Shown here: positions 35,567-43,156 of the stretch, one piece after another | Layout: each line of letters begins with the position of its first letter | Position numbering within the stretch: position 1 is the stretch's first letter | Origin: Actinoplanes solisilvae | Lineage (GTDB): Bacteria > Actinomycetota > Actinomycetes > Mycobacteriales > Micromonosporaceae | Assembly: GCF_003999975.1 (NCBI RefSeq) | Contig: NZ_RJAC01000006.1 | Coordinates: 345,884 to 409,883 of the forward strand | Length of the DNA stretch: 64,000 nucleotides | Direction: 5' to 3' | Notes under the pieces: generated by a model | What the model saw: only the letters and a program-made list of their open reading frames with translations | Told to the model about the DNA's origin: nothing | Database searches by the model: none | Translations under genes and position numbers: made by a program

Positions 35567-36343
35567 ATGGATCTTTCTCTTTCGGGCAAGAAAGTCCTGG
35601 TCACCGGGGCGAGCAAAGGCATCGGGCTGGCGATCGTGCGGGCCTTGGCGGCCGAGGGCGCGACCGTCGTCGCCGGTTCCCGCACCACGACGCCGGAGCT
35701 GGCCGCCCTTCCGGTGCACCCGGTCAACGCCGACCTGAGCACCCCCCACGGTCCGGCCGCGCTGGTCGAAGCGGCAGTGCCGATCCTGGGTGGCCGCCTC
35801 GACGTCCTGGTCAACAACGTCGGCGGCGTGCATCCGCGTACCGGAGGTTTCCTCTCGGTCACCGACGACGAGTGGCTGCAAACACTCAACATCAACTTCA
35901 TTTCCGCCGTACGGGTGACCCGCGCCGCCCTTCCGCACCTGCTCGACCAGGGCGGGGCGATCGTCACCGTCAGCTCGGTCAACGCGTCGCTGCCGGATCC
36001 CCTCGTCATCGACTACAGCGCGAGCAAGGCGGCCCTGTCCAACTTCTCCAAGGCCCTGTCCAAAGAGGTGGGGCCCCGAGGCGTACGCGTCAACGCGATC
36101 AGCCCCGGCCCGGTCGAGACCGACCTGTGGCTGGGCGCCGGCGGCGTCGCCGAGACCGTCGGCGGCGCGGCCGGCCTGACCCCCGAGGACGTCGCCAAGG
36201 GAGCGGTCAGCGGCACCGCCACCGGCCGCTTCACCCGGCCCGACGAGGTCGCCGACCTGGTACTGCTCCTGGCGAGCGGCCGGGCCGGCAACGTCACCGG
36301 CGCCGACGTCCTCATCGACGGCGGCCTCACCCAATCACTCTGA
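35567..36343 (+). CDS. Short-chain dehydrogenase/reductase
   Basis: 258 residues, classical SDR. The cofactor motif TGASKGIG is at 13-20, NNVGG (NNAG-equivalent) around 84, the catalytic Ser is in VSSVNAS, and Tyr150-Lys154 in DYSASK. Arg rather than Asp after strand 2 (VVAGSRT) suggests NADP(H). Eight bases after the preceding hydrolase gene, so it belongs to the same operon. It likely oxidises or reduces an alcohol/ketone produced by the hydrolases. Confidence 0.9.
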   Translation: MDLSLSGKKVLVTGASKGIGLAIVRALAAEGATVVAGSRTTTPELAALPVHPVNADLSTPHGPAALVEAAVPILGGRLDVLVNNVGGVHPRTGGFLSVTDDEWLQTLNINFISAVRVTRAALPHLLDQGGAIVTVSSVNASLPDPLVIDYSASKAALSNFSKALSKEVGPRGVRVNAISPGPVETDLWLGAGGVAETVGGAAGLTPEDVAKGAVSGTATGRFTRPDEVADLVLLLASGRAGNVTGADVLIDGGLTQSL

Positions 36344-36371
36344 TCGCCGCTTTTACCGAAAGGCACCACCA

Positions 36372-37751
36372 GTGATCGACAACCTGCGGGCAACCGTCAC
36401 CGGTCCCGTACTCCAGCCCGGCGACCCCGGCTACACGGAGGAACTGCACACCTACAACCTGACGGTCGTGCACACGCCGTCGGTCGTCGTCGGCGCCGCG
36501 AGTGCCGCCGACGTCCAGGCCGCCGTGCGCTACGCCGCGGCAACCGAGCTGCCCGTCGCAGTGCTGGGCGCCGGGCACGGCAGCTCGGTGTCCTCGGACG
36601 GCTCGGTGCTGATCACCACCCGGCGGTTGACCGGCCTCACTATCGACGAGAACGCCCGGACCGCCCGGGTCGAGGCGGGCGTCCGCTGGGCCGACTTCAT
36701 CGAGCAGGCCGGCAAATTCGGGCTCGCCGGCCTCAACGGCTCGTCGCCGACGGTCACCGTGGTGTCGTACACCCTGGGTGGTGGTCTTGGCCCGTTCGGC
36801 CGGAAGCATGGCTATGCGGCCGACCACGTGACCGCCCTCGAGGTCGTCACTGCCGACGGTGAGCTGCGACGCGTCACGGCCGACACCGAGCCTGACCTGT
36901 TCTGGGCGCTACGCGGCGGTAAGGGCAACTTCGGCGTGGTGGTCGCGATCGAGTTCGACCTCTTTCCCATCCGTACGTTCTATGGGGGTGGCATCTTCTT
37001 CCCCGGCGAACTGGCGCCGCAGGTGCTGCACCTGTTCCGGGAGTGGACCGCTGACCTGCCGGAGGAGATGTCGGCCTCGGTAGGGCTCCTGCACCTGCCG
37101 CCGCTGCCGTTCGTGCCGGAGCCGCTGCGCGGCCGGCTCGTCGCCCACCTGCGGATCACCTACCTCGGCGACCCGGCCGATGGCGAACGGCTGATCGCGC
37201 CGTTCCGGGCACTCGGCGAGCCGATCATCGACGCGGTCAGCGAGCTGCCCTACGCGGCGATCGCGTCCGTCCACAGCGACCCGATTGACCCGCTTCCGCT
37301 GTACGAGCACGGCGCCCTGCTGCACTCGCTGCCGGCTGAGGCAGTCGACGAATTCCTGCGCCTGGCCGGTCCGGAGGCCGTGTCGCCGCTGGTATTGGCC
37401 GAGATCCGGCACATGGGCGGTGCGCTGTCGCGGCCGCCGACGGTGCCGAACGCGGTCGGGAACCGCGACGACACGTTGTTCACCGTGTTCCTGGTGGCCG
37501 CGGGCGGTCCGCCCGACGCGTCGGCTCTGCACGGCTATGAGCAGCGGTTGATCGACGCTCTTTCGCCGTGGTCGACTGGGCGCCGCTACCTCAACTTCCT
37601 GTTCGGTGGCAACGACGCCACCGTCGAGAGCGCGGCGCTGGCCTGGACTCCCGCAGACTATCCGCGGCTGCGGGAGATCAAGCGGCGCTACGACCCGGCC
37701 AACCTGTTCCGGATCAACCACAACATCCCGCCCGCCGTCCTTTCCGACTGA
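36372..37751 (+). CDS. FAD-linked oxidoreductase (BBE/PCMH type)
   Basis: 459 residues. The N-terminal FAD-binding PCMH domain has GAGHGSS, with the His that usually carries 8-alpha-linked FAD, and YTLGGGLGPFGRKHGYAADH. The second attachment site of bicovalent enzymes is a Cys in the loop before GGG; that loop here (VVSYTLGGG) lacks it, so single His linkage is likely. The C-terminal berberine-bridge motif YDPANLFRINHNI is present. The GTG start is 9 bases after AAAGG. Last gene of the hydrolase operon and probable final oxidation step. Confidence 0.87.
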   Translation: MIDNLRATVTGPVLQPGDPGYTEELHTYNLTVVHTPSVVVGAASAADVQAAVRYAAATELPVAVLGAGHGSSVSSDGSVLITTRRLTGLTIDENARTARVEAGVRWADFIEQAGKFGLAGLNGSSPTVTVVSYTLGGGLGPFGRKHGYAADHVTALEVVTADGELRRVTADTEPDLFWALRGGKGNFGVVVAIEFDLFPIRTFYGGGIFFPGELAPQVLHLFREWTADLPEEMSASVGLLHLPPLPFVPEPLRGRLVAHLRITYLGDPADGERLIAPFRALGEPIIDAVSELPYAAIASVHSDPIDPLPLYEHGALLHSLPAEAVDEFLRLAGPEAVSPLVLAEIRHMGGALSRPPTVPNAVGNRDDTLFTVFLVAAGGPPDASALHGYEQRLIDALSPWSTGRRYLNFLFGGNDATVESAALAWTPADYPRLREIKRRYDPANLFRINHNIPPAVLSD

Positions 37752-37901
37752 GCCGCGGCCGCGCTGCCCAGCGCCACGCATGACCTGACCGCGGCCCGCG
37801 CGGCCAGGAGCGGAGCGGTGCCGGCATCGTGCCCGCTCCCTATTACCCGAACGCGGCCGGCATGCGCCCCGTCGCGGACCGCGTGACCAGCGGGGTCATC
37901 A

Positions 37902-38804
37902 TCAGCGCGCGGGCAGGTGCTGCGAGAGGAACAGGGCGGCGCGGTCCAAGGCGAAGCCGGCCTCGTCGAGCTGGCCGATGAAGGATTGGAAGACGTGCGG
38001 GACACCGGCGGTGATATCGAGGATGACGTCGACTTCGGCGTCGCGGGCCCGCTGTGCCAGCCGCACCGAGTCGTCGAGCAGCAGCTCGTTCGTGCCGGCC
38101 TGCAGCAGGATCGGTGGGAAACCCGTCAGATCGGCGAGCACCGCGGGCGCAGCCAGTGGCTGGTTCGGGTCTTGACCGCCGAGATACATCGCCGCGGTGT
38201 GACCCATGCCCTCCTTGGTGAAGAACGGGTCGATGCCCTGCTTGGTGTCGAAGGACGCGCCCGACCGGGTGTGGTCGAGGCCGGGCGAGAACGCGACGAG
38301 CGAACCTGGCATCGGCAGCCCAGCGTTCCGTGCCGCGAGCGTCGTGGTGATCGTGAGGCCGCCGCCGGCCGAGTCACCGGCGAACGCGATCGATGCGGCA
38401 TCGGTGCCCTCGTCGAGCAGCGCCCGATACGTCGCAAGGCAGTCCTGGATACCGGCAGGGAACGGATGTTCCGGGGCGAGCCGGTAGTCGATGGAGATCG
38501 CCCGCATCCCTGTCCGGGTGACCAGGCCGGCGGTCAGGCCCATCGCGGTTCGCGGTGAGCCGAGCGCGAACGAGCCGCCGTGGAAATACAGGATCGTGCC
38601 CGGCCGAGTCACGCCCGCCTCCGGTTGGACCAGGACCGCCGGACGACCGGCCAGCGTCAAGTCGGAGGCGCGCACCGGCGGAACCGGGAACAGCCCCATG
38701 AGGGCGGCGAAGTCCTCCCGCATCTTCTCGACTGGTTCGGGAGCGAAGCCCTTGCGGCCCTTGCGGAGCATCGCGTCGACGTCTGCCCGTTGTTGCCTGC
38801 TCAT
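37902..38804 (-). CDS. HSL-family esterase/lipase (alpha/beta hydrolase fold 3)
   Basis: 300 residues. HGGSFALGS is the oxyanion-hole motif and GDSAGGG the nucleophile elbow of the hormone-sensitive lipase family, with DYRLAPEHPFPAG between them. The late HVFQSF supplies the catalytic His. No signal peptide. It is divergent from a MarR regulator with only 35 bases between the starts, so it is most probably under that regulator's control. Confidence 0.9.
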   Translation of the reverse strand: MSRQQRADVDAMLRKGRKGFAPEPVEKMREDFAALMGLFPVPPVRASDLTLAGRPAVLVQPEAGVTRPGTILYFHGGSFALGSPRTAMGLTAGLVTRTGMRAISIDYRLAPEHPFPAGIQDCLATYRALLDEGTDAASIAFAGDSAGGGLTITTTLAARNAGLPMPGSLVAFSPGLDHTRSGASFDTKQGIDPFFTKEGMGHTAAMYLGGQDPNQPLAAPAVLADLTGFPPILLQAGTNELLLDDSVRLAQRARDAEVDVILDITAGVPHVFQSFIGQLDEAGFALDRAALFLSQHLPAR

Positions 38805-38839
38805 ATTCAGCGTCTTCCAGTCGCGGTAAATTACATGCC

Positions 38840-39337
38840 GTGGAAGCTAATATACTTGCCGCGGCATCTTTCTCGGATGCGGAACGGATCACACTCGCGG
38901 CGGCCTTCAGCCATCTCGTTCGCTGTGAGACCCGGCTCTACAACGGCCTCAACGAGGCGCTGCGACAAACCCACGGCATCGTCGCGTCACAGTTCGAGTT
39001 CCTGAGCTACCTGCGAGACCATCCCGGCTCGCGTGTCGCTGACCTCGCGGAGTTCTACGCCGTCGGGGTAGGCGCGACCAGTAAAGGCGTCAGCCGGCTG
39101 GAAGCCCGAGGATGGGTGCGGCGTGTGGCCAACCCCGCCGACGGGCGCTCGCTGCTGCTGGAACTGACGCCTCTCGGCACCGAACTCACCGATCTCGCCG
39201 AGACCACGTTCCAGCAGTACCTGCTCAAACGCATCGGCCAGACGCTGGAACCGGATCAGATCGAAGCGGTTGGCAGGGCTCTGGCCCAGCTACGCGCCGC
39301 ACTCGAACGCGACGGCATCGGCATCCCCGTCGGCTGA
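38840..39337 (+). CDS. MarR-family transcriptional regulator
   Basis: 165 residues with a winged helix: FEFLSYLRDHPGSRVADLAE, then the recognition region VGATSKGVSRLEARGWVRR and the wing NPADGRSLLLELT. The GTG start lies 35 bases from the divergent esterase gene. A perfect palindrome TGCCGCGGCA (38857-38866) sits just inside its coding region and a related ATGCCGTGG at the start; either may be an operator. It is the last gene inside element B. Confidence 0.87.
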   Translation: MEANILAAASFSDAERITLAAAFSHLVRCETRLYNGLNEALRQTHGIVASQFEFLSYLRDHPGSRVADLAEFYAVGVGATSKGVSRLEARGWVRRVANPADGRSLLLELTPLGTELTDLAETTFQQYLLKRIGQTLEPDQIEAVGRALAQLRAALERDGIGIPVG

Positions 39338-39357
39338 ACAGCCACACGCCCCTTGCG

Positions 39358-39510
39358 GCGATGGATGCAGCCGACGGAGCAGCTTGGGAGCAACAGGGTG
39401 TCGCCATTTGCGCTGAACCGCGTCCAACGGCTTTTAGCTGCTTCGAACTGCGCCGCGTTTCTCCAGGTCGTTTGCGTTTGACCTAGTCAGCGTGTTGTGG
39501 GCCGTCCGTT
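39358..39510 (+). repeat. Left arm of element B preceding att core 3
   Basis: Aligns with 5430-5578 with scattered substitutions. See the left arm of element A for the shared blocks. It separates the MarR gene from the att core and contains no gene. Confidence 0.75.
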
Positions 39511-39553
39511 TTCACACCGGAGAGGTCACTGGTTCGATCCCAGTATCGCCCAC
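39511..39553 (+). repeat. Attachment core copy 3 (distal end of the array)
   Basis: Identical to the 3' half of tRNA-Val (713-755), without a 5' half. It marks the original position of the tRNA 3' end before integration, because a tRNA-type terminator follows directly. Confidence 0.9.
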
Positions 39554-39559
39554 GAGTCG

Positions 39560-39610
39560 GAGGCGGTCTGTGTCCACGGAATGCGTGGACCGGGCCGCCT
39601 CATTCCTTTT
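39560..39610 (+). terminator. Original tRNA-Val terminator, now orphaned
   Basis: The outer stem GAGGCGG/CCGCCTC (39560-39566 with 39595-39601) encloses an inner stem GTCCACG/CGTGGAC, followed by ATTCCTTTT. It begins 7 bases after the tRNA 3' half, where a native tRNA terminator is expected, and differs from the arm terminators of elements A and B. Confidence 0.75.
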
Positions 39611-39706
39611 GCGCGACTTCGTCGCGCGAGCGGGGGCTGCGCCACCCGCACCCCCACTGCCGCTGTCCTTGTGGGTGGGGGCTGGGGCTGGAAGGTGGCT
39701 TCGCCA

Positions 39707-39840
39707 CCCTCGGCCTGGTGGTCTTGCTTGAGGTGTGGCTGCGGCGCCCTCGGCCTGGTGGTCTTACTTGAGGTGTGGCTGCGCCAGCCTCGGGCCGGTG
39801 GTCGTGCTTGAGGTGAGGCTTTGCCGCCCTCGGTCTGGCT
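39707..39840 (+). repeat. 40-bp tandem repeats, about 3.3 copies
   Basis: Units at 39707-39746, 39747-39786 and 39787-39826, each like CCTCGGCCTGGTGGTC..TTGAGGTGTGGCTGC.., with a partial fourth unit. No reading frame on either strand looks like a real protein. The region 39554-40083 otherwise holds only the terminator and GC-rich noncoding sequence. Confidence 0.7.
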
Positions 39841-40083
39841 TCGCCGGCTGTGAACTGGCTTCGCCGGTCTCGGCCGGGCCCCGTTACCGCTGACCCGGAT
39901 CAGGGTGCCCTGCGGGCGTTCTACAACCTTCTCGGACGTCGCTGTCGCGGGGGGATGGGCCATTCCCAGGCGTCGCTTTGGCGGCCGTGCCGCAACTGGC
40001 CGGACTCGACAACTGTCGTGCACCACAACATCAACGAATGCGCACTCGCTGTGGCTAGGCCGGGGCCGAAAGGAACCCGTAAG

Positions 40084-40126
40084 CCGATGGAGCATCGACC
40101 GCTGTCGCGGTCAGCCGGTCCATCGG
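40084..40126 (+). promoter_or_regulatory. Structured leader before the LamG-glycosidase gene
   Basis: Nested perfect stems: the outer CCGATGGA/TCCATCGG (40084-40091 with 40119-40126) encloses GACCGC-tgtc-GCGGTC (40097-40112). It ends 25 bases before the start codon, next to CAGGAG. It does not match a riboswitch class known to me and may be an attenuator or RNA stabiliser. Confidence 0.5.
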
Positions 40127-40151
40127 TCGCCCCTACGCCAGGAGCCGCCGC

Positions 40152-42017
40152 ATGCCGCAACTGTCAAACAAGTTCTCGACCGGCGTGAGTGTCGTCGCTG
40201 TCGCGCTCTCCGCGGGACTCGCGACGACCGCCATCACCCCGACCCGGGCCGCCGCGGCGAACGCCGTGACGTACGACTCGGCCGTGCTGGCCGACCGCCC
40301 CCTCGGCTACTGGCCGTTGAACGAGTCCTCGGGACAGGTGCGGGACCTGACCGGCAACTTCGCCGCCTCCACAGTGTCCATCGGGAAGCTGGGGGGCGAG
40401 GGCGCCGTCGGCACCGGCGCGTCGTTCGACGGTGTCCGGCAGCAGATTCGGGTTCCCTACAAGTCGACGATGCGGCTGCCCACCTCGTTCAGCATGGAGG
40501 TCTGGGCGAAGCTGCCGGAGAACCCGCAGACGACCGGCTGGCCGACCATCTTCAGCCGGGGCGCCACCACGGCGGGCCGCTTCGGTTCCGCGATGTGGGT
40601 CTCCTCGGACGCTGCGCACACCGTGCACTTCAAGCGCAACGGCCTTGACCTGGGAACCACGCGGGGACTCAGCTCATCGTCGTATCGTCAGCTGGTGTTC
40701 ACCTTCGACGGCACCACTCGCCGGTGGAGCTGGTTCGTGGACGGCACCCTCGACAACACCGGTGCCGCCGCCGGCCTGGCGGGTACGGACACGGAGACCG
40801 CGCCGCTCGCGATCGGCACGATGCTGAACTCCGCGACGGCCTCGCCGGTGCAGTACGGCCGCCTCAAGCTGGACAACATCTCGATCTATCCGACGGCCCT
40901 GTCCGCCTCGCGGGTGGCGGCTCACTTCGCCGCGGCGCGGCCGTCGAGCACACCGGCGAGCACCACGCCGGCTTCCACGCCGGTCAGCACGAACCCGACT
41001 ACTGCTCCGACGACCACGCCCACCTCACCCGCGCCGGTCACGAGCACGCCGACCGGCGGAACCGGCACCAATCGCTACGTGGCCGGTGTGGCGCTGGGTT
41101 TCGGAGCGCCGTGGAGCAGCCGTCGTGCCGCCGACTTCCAGGCCATGCGTGCCGCGAACGCGACCTGGATCCGCGCTGACCTCGGCTGGCAGTACCTGGA
41201 GCCGGTTCAGGGCGACTGGCGTTGGACCAACTTCGACGCCGTCATTGCTGACGCCAACGCCAGCGGCCTGCGCTACCTGGCGATCCTGCACACCGTGCCG
41301 GGCTGGGCGAACAACAACGTCGGCGACTACGGCCCGGCTCGTGACACCTCGCTGCTGACCAACTACTGCTACCGGACCGCCAAGCGCTACATCCCGATGG
41401 GGGTGACGGACTACGAGATCGGCAACGAGGTCAACCTGCCGCACCCGGGCCTGATGACACCGGATGGCGCGTCGTACGCCCGTGACACTTTGGTGCCGTG
41501 CGTCGCCGGCGTCCGCAAGGCCGCCGCCGAGCTCGGCACGAAGGCTTCGGTTGTCTTCGGCGCCCTCGCACCCACCGAGTGGACCGGCGGAGCCGACGCG
41601 TTCCAGTTCTTGACCGATGCCTACGCCAACGGCGCGAAGGGTCTCGTTGACGCTCTCGGCTGGCACCCGTACACCGGCAGCTTCACCCCGGCGGCCAGCG
41701 AGCACATGAACGCCGATTCGGCCCGGCTGAACAGCATCATGGTCGCGAACGGCGACGGAGCCAAGAAGATCTGGGCGACCGAGTACGGGCAGCCGTCCGG
41801 CGGACCGTACTCCGTCACCGAGGAGCGGCAGGCGGCAGACCTCTCCGAGGCTCTTGACGTCTGGTACGCCAAGCCCTTCGCGGGACCGATGTTCTACTAC
41901 AACGGCCGTGACACGGGGACCGCGCCGGACGATCGTGAGCAGCATTTCGGTCTCCTGCGCAACGACGGGTCCGAGAAGCCGGCGTACGGGATGCTGAAGT
42001 CGCGCCTGACTCGCTGA
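40152..42017 (+). CDS. Secreted LamG-domain + clan-A glycosidase (GH39-like)
   Basis: 621 residues. The signal peptide ends around RAAAAN. Residues about 40-260 are a LamG/concanavalin-like domain (LGYWPLNESSG, SFSMEVWAKLPE, WSWFVDGTLDNTG). A Thr/Pro/Ser-rich linker (about 262-305) follows. The catalytic barrel (310-621) has YEIGNEVNLPH with the acid/base Glu and WATEYGQPSGG with the likely nucleophile. The fold resembles PslG-type glycosidases, which often accompany exopolysaccharide loci. It lies next to such a locus here and may trim or remodel the secreted polymer. ATG follows CAGGAG. Confidence 0.82.
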   Translation: MPQLSNKFSTGVSVVAVALSAGLATTAITPTRAAAANAVTYDSAVLADRPLGYWPLNESSGQVRDLTGNFAASTVSIGKLGGEGAVGTGASFDGVRQQIRVPYKSTMRLPTSFSMEVWAKLPENPQTTGWPTIFSRGATTAGRFGSAMWVSSDAAHTVHFKRNGLDLGTTRGLSSSSYRQLVFTFDGTTRRWSWFVDGTLDNTGAAAGLAGTDTETAPLAIGTMLNSATASPVQYGRLKLDNISIYPTALSASRVAAHFAAARPSSTPASTTPASTPVSTNPTTAPTTTPTSPAPVTSTPTGGTGTNRYVAGVALGFGAPWSSRRAADFQAMRAANATWIRADLGWQYLEPVQGDWRWTNFDAVIADANASGLRYLAILHTVPGWANNNVGDYGPARDTSLLTNYCYRTAKRYIPMGVTDYEIGNEVNLPHPGLMTPDGASYARDTLVPCVAGVRKAAAELGTKASVVFGALAPTEWTGGADAFQFLTDAYANGAKGLVDALGWHPYTGSFTPAASEHMNADSARLNSIMVANGDGAKKIWATEYGQPSGGPYSVTEERQAADLSEALDVWYAKPFAGPMFYYNGRDTGTAPDDREQHFGLLRNDGSEKPAYGMLKSRLTR

Positions 42018-42030
42018 CCGGACGGACCAA

Positions 42031-42065
42031 CCGCCGCGGGGTGCGCTCAGCGCACCCCGCGGCGG
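42031..42065 (+). terminator. Terminator hairpin after the LamG-glycosidase gene
   Basis: Perfect 15-bp stem CCGCCGCGGGGTGCG-ctcag-CGCACCCCGCGGCGG, 13 bases after the stop. No T-tract. Confidence 0.8.
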
Positions 42066-42124
42066 CGCCTGGCCGGTCAGCGAGTCAGGCCGTGGCACGC
42101 CGTACTCGTTAGGGGTCGTGGCCG

Positions 42125-43156
42125 GTGCCGCCCGGTAGATTCCCGATCATGACGGTCGCGCGGGAGGTCGAGGGCCGCCCGCGCCGAGAAAAGCGGGCAA
42201 GGACGCCGCTTCCGTGGCTGGTGGTGGCTCCGGGGCTGGTCTGGGGTGTCCTTCGCGTCACCGGGGCGCAGGTCGACGCCGCAACGCAACTGATCGCCTT
42301 CACACCGTACGCCGCACTCTGGTCTGTTCTTCTCTTCCTGCTGGCCTTGACCTTCCGGCGATGGTGGGCGGCCGTGGTCGCCGCGCTTGCCGCCGGGCTG
42401 CTCCTGGGTGCCGTCACACCCCGAGCGATCGGCGCGGGCGACCGTGGCCCGCGTGACGGGGTCACGCTGCCGGTGATGAGCGCGAACCTGCGGGCCGGTG
42501 GGGCTGACCCGGCCACCGTCGTCCGGCTGGTCCGCGACAATCACGTCGGCGTTCTCGCGTTGCAGGAATTCACCCGGGAAAGCCGAGCGGCACTGACCGC
42601 GGCCGGGCTCGACGTCCTGCTGCCGTACGCCTCGCTCGCCTCTGCGGATCCCCGCGACGACACCGGGTCGGCGCTGTACTCCCGGTATCCGATCAGCGAC
42701 GCCGGCTCGCGGCTCAACAGGGGCGGCTTTCGCCAGGCCTATGGGCAGATCCAGCCGTCCGGCGCCGGACCACTGCTGGTCGAGTCGGTGCACACCCTCG
42801 CGCCCGCCTCCCGTGCGAGGGTCGACGGCTGGCAGCGGGATCTCGCCGACCAGCCGGTACCGGACCCGGGCGCCCCTCCACAGGTCCTGCTGGGTGATTT
42901 CAACGCGACCCTCGACCACCGCCCGTTCCGCGATCTCGTCGAGCGCGGCTACCGCGACGTGGCAGACACCGTCGGCGGGGGCCTGCGCCCCACCTGGGGA
43001 CCGTTCGGCATCCAGCCGCTCCGGCTCCTCACGCTCGACCACGTGCTGGCCGATCGGCGCATCGGGGTGGTGTCCCTGTCGGTCCGGGACCTGGCGAACA
43101 GTGACCACCGCGCGCTGCTGGCCACCCTACGAATTCCCGCGCCCGGCGCTTCGTGA
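42125..43156 (+). CDS. Membrane-anchored endonuclease/exonuclease/phosphatase family protein
   Basis: 343 residues. Two to three transmembrane segments (about 27-105) are followed by an EEP domain facing outward: VMSANLRAGGAD (metal-binding Asn), VLALQEFT (catalytic Glu), LLGDFNATLDH (GDFNA) and NSDHRALL (C-terminal His). The fold hydrolyses phosphodiesters of nucleic acids, lipids or sugars. GTG 42125 is preferred, with AGGGG 9 bases upstream; ATG 42149 is the alternative. Its 3' end overlaps the convergent glycosyltransferase gene by 30 bases. Confidence 0.82.
   Translation: MPPGRFPIMTVAREVEGRPRREKRARTPLPWLVVAPGLVWGVLRVTGAQVDAATQLIAFTPYAALWSVLLFLLALTFRRWWAAVVAALAAGLLLGAVTPRAIGAGDRGPRDGVTLPVMSANLRAGGADPATVVRLVRDNHVGVLALQEFTRESRAALTAAGLDVLLPYASLASADPRDDTGSALYSRYPISDAGSRLNRGGFRQAYGQIQPSGAGPLLVESVHTLAPASRARVDGWQRDLADQPVPDPGAPPQVLLGDFNATLDHRPFRDLVERGYRDVADTVGGGLRPTWGPFGIQPLRLLTLDHVLADRRIGVVSLSVRDLANSDHRALLATLRIPAPGAS

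Larger units (their letters stand above)
5622..39553. mobile_element. Element B: 34-kb att-flanked island without integrase
   Basis: Bounded by att cores 2 and 3, with a right arm at its start and a left arm at its end. No recombinase, relaxase or phage gene is recognisable. Its cargo is regulators, an ABC/M50 cluster, sugar uptake and glycosidases, and hydrolases. An att-flanked segment lacking recombination genes matches the cis-mobilisable element concept described for ICE remnants. Because core 3 is followed by what looks like the original tRNA terminator, everything between copy 1 and copy 3 appears to be inserted. That the whole 34 kb moved as one unit is an inference. Confidence 0.6.

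Noticed and set aside
37802..37901. Gene in the convergent gap between the FAD oxidase and the esterase
   Set aside because: Too short and without a start or ribosome-binding site in any frame.
39500..39554. Third tRNA-Val gene
   Set aside because: Same 43-bp 3' half without a 5' half; read as the distal att site.
40084..40126. Known riboswitch (c-di-AMP or c-di-GMP type)
   Set aside because: Stems are present, but the conserved ligand-binding sequences of those classes are not; kept only as an unassigned structured leader.
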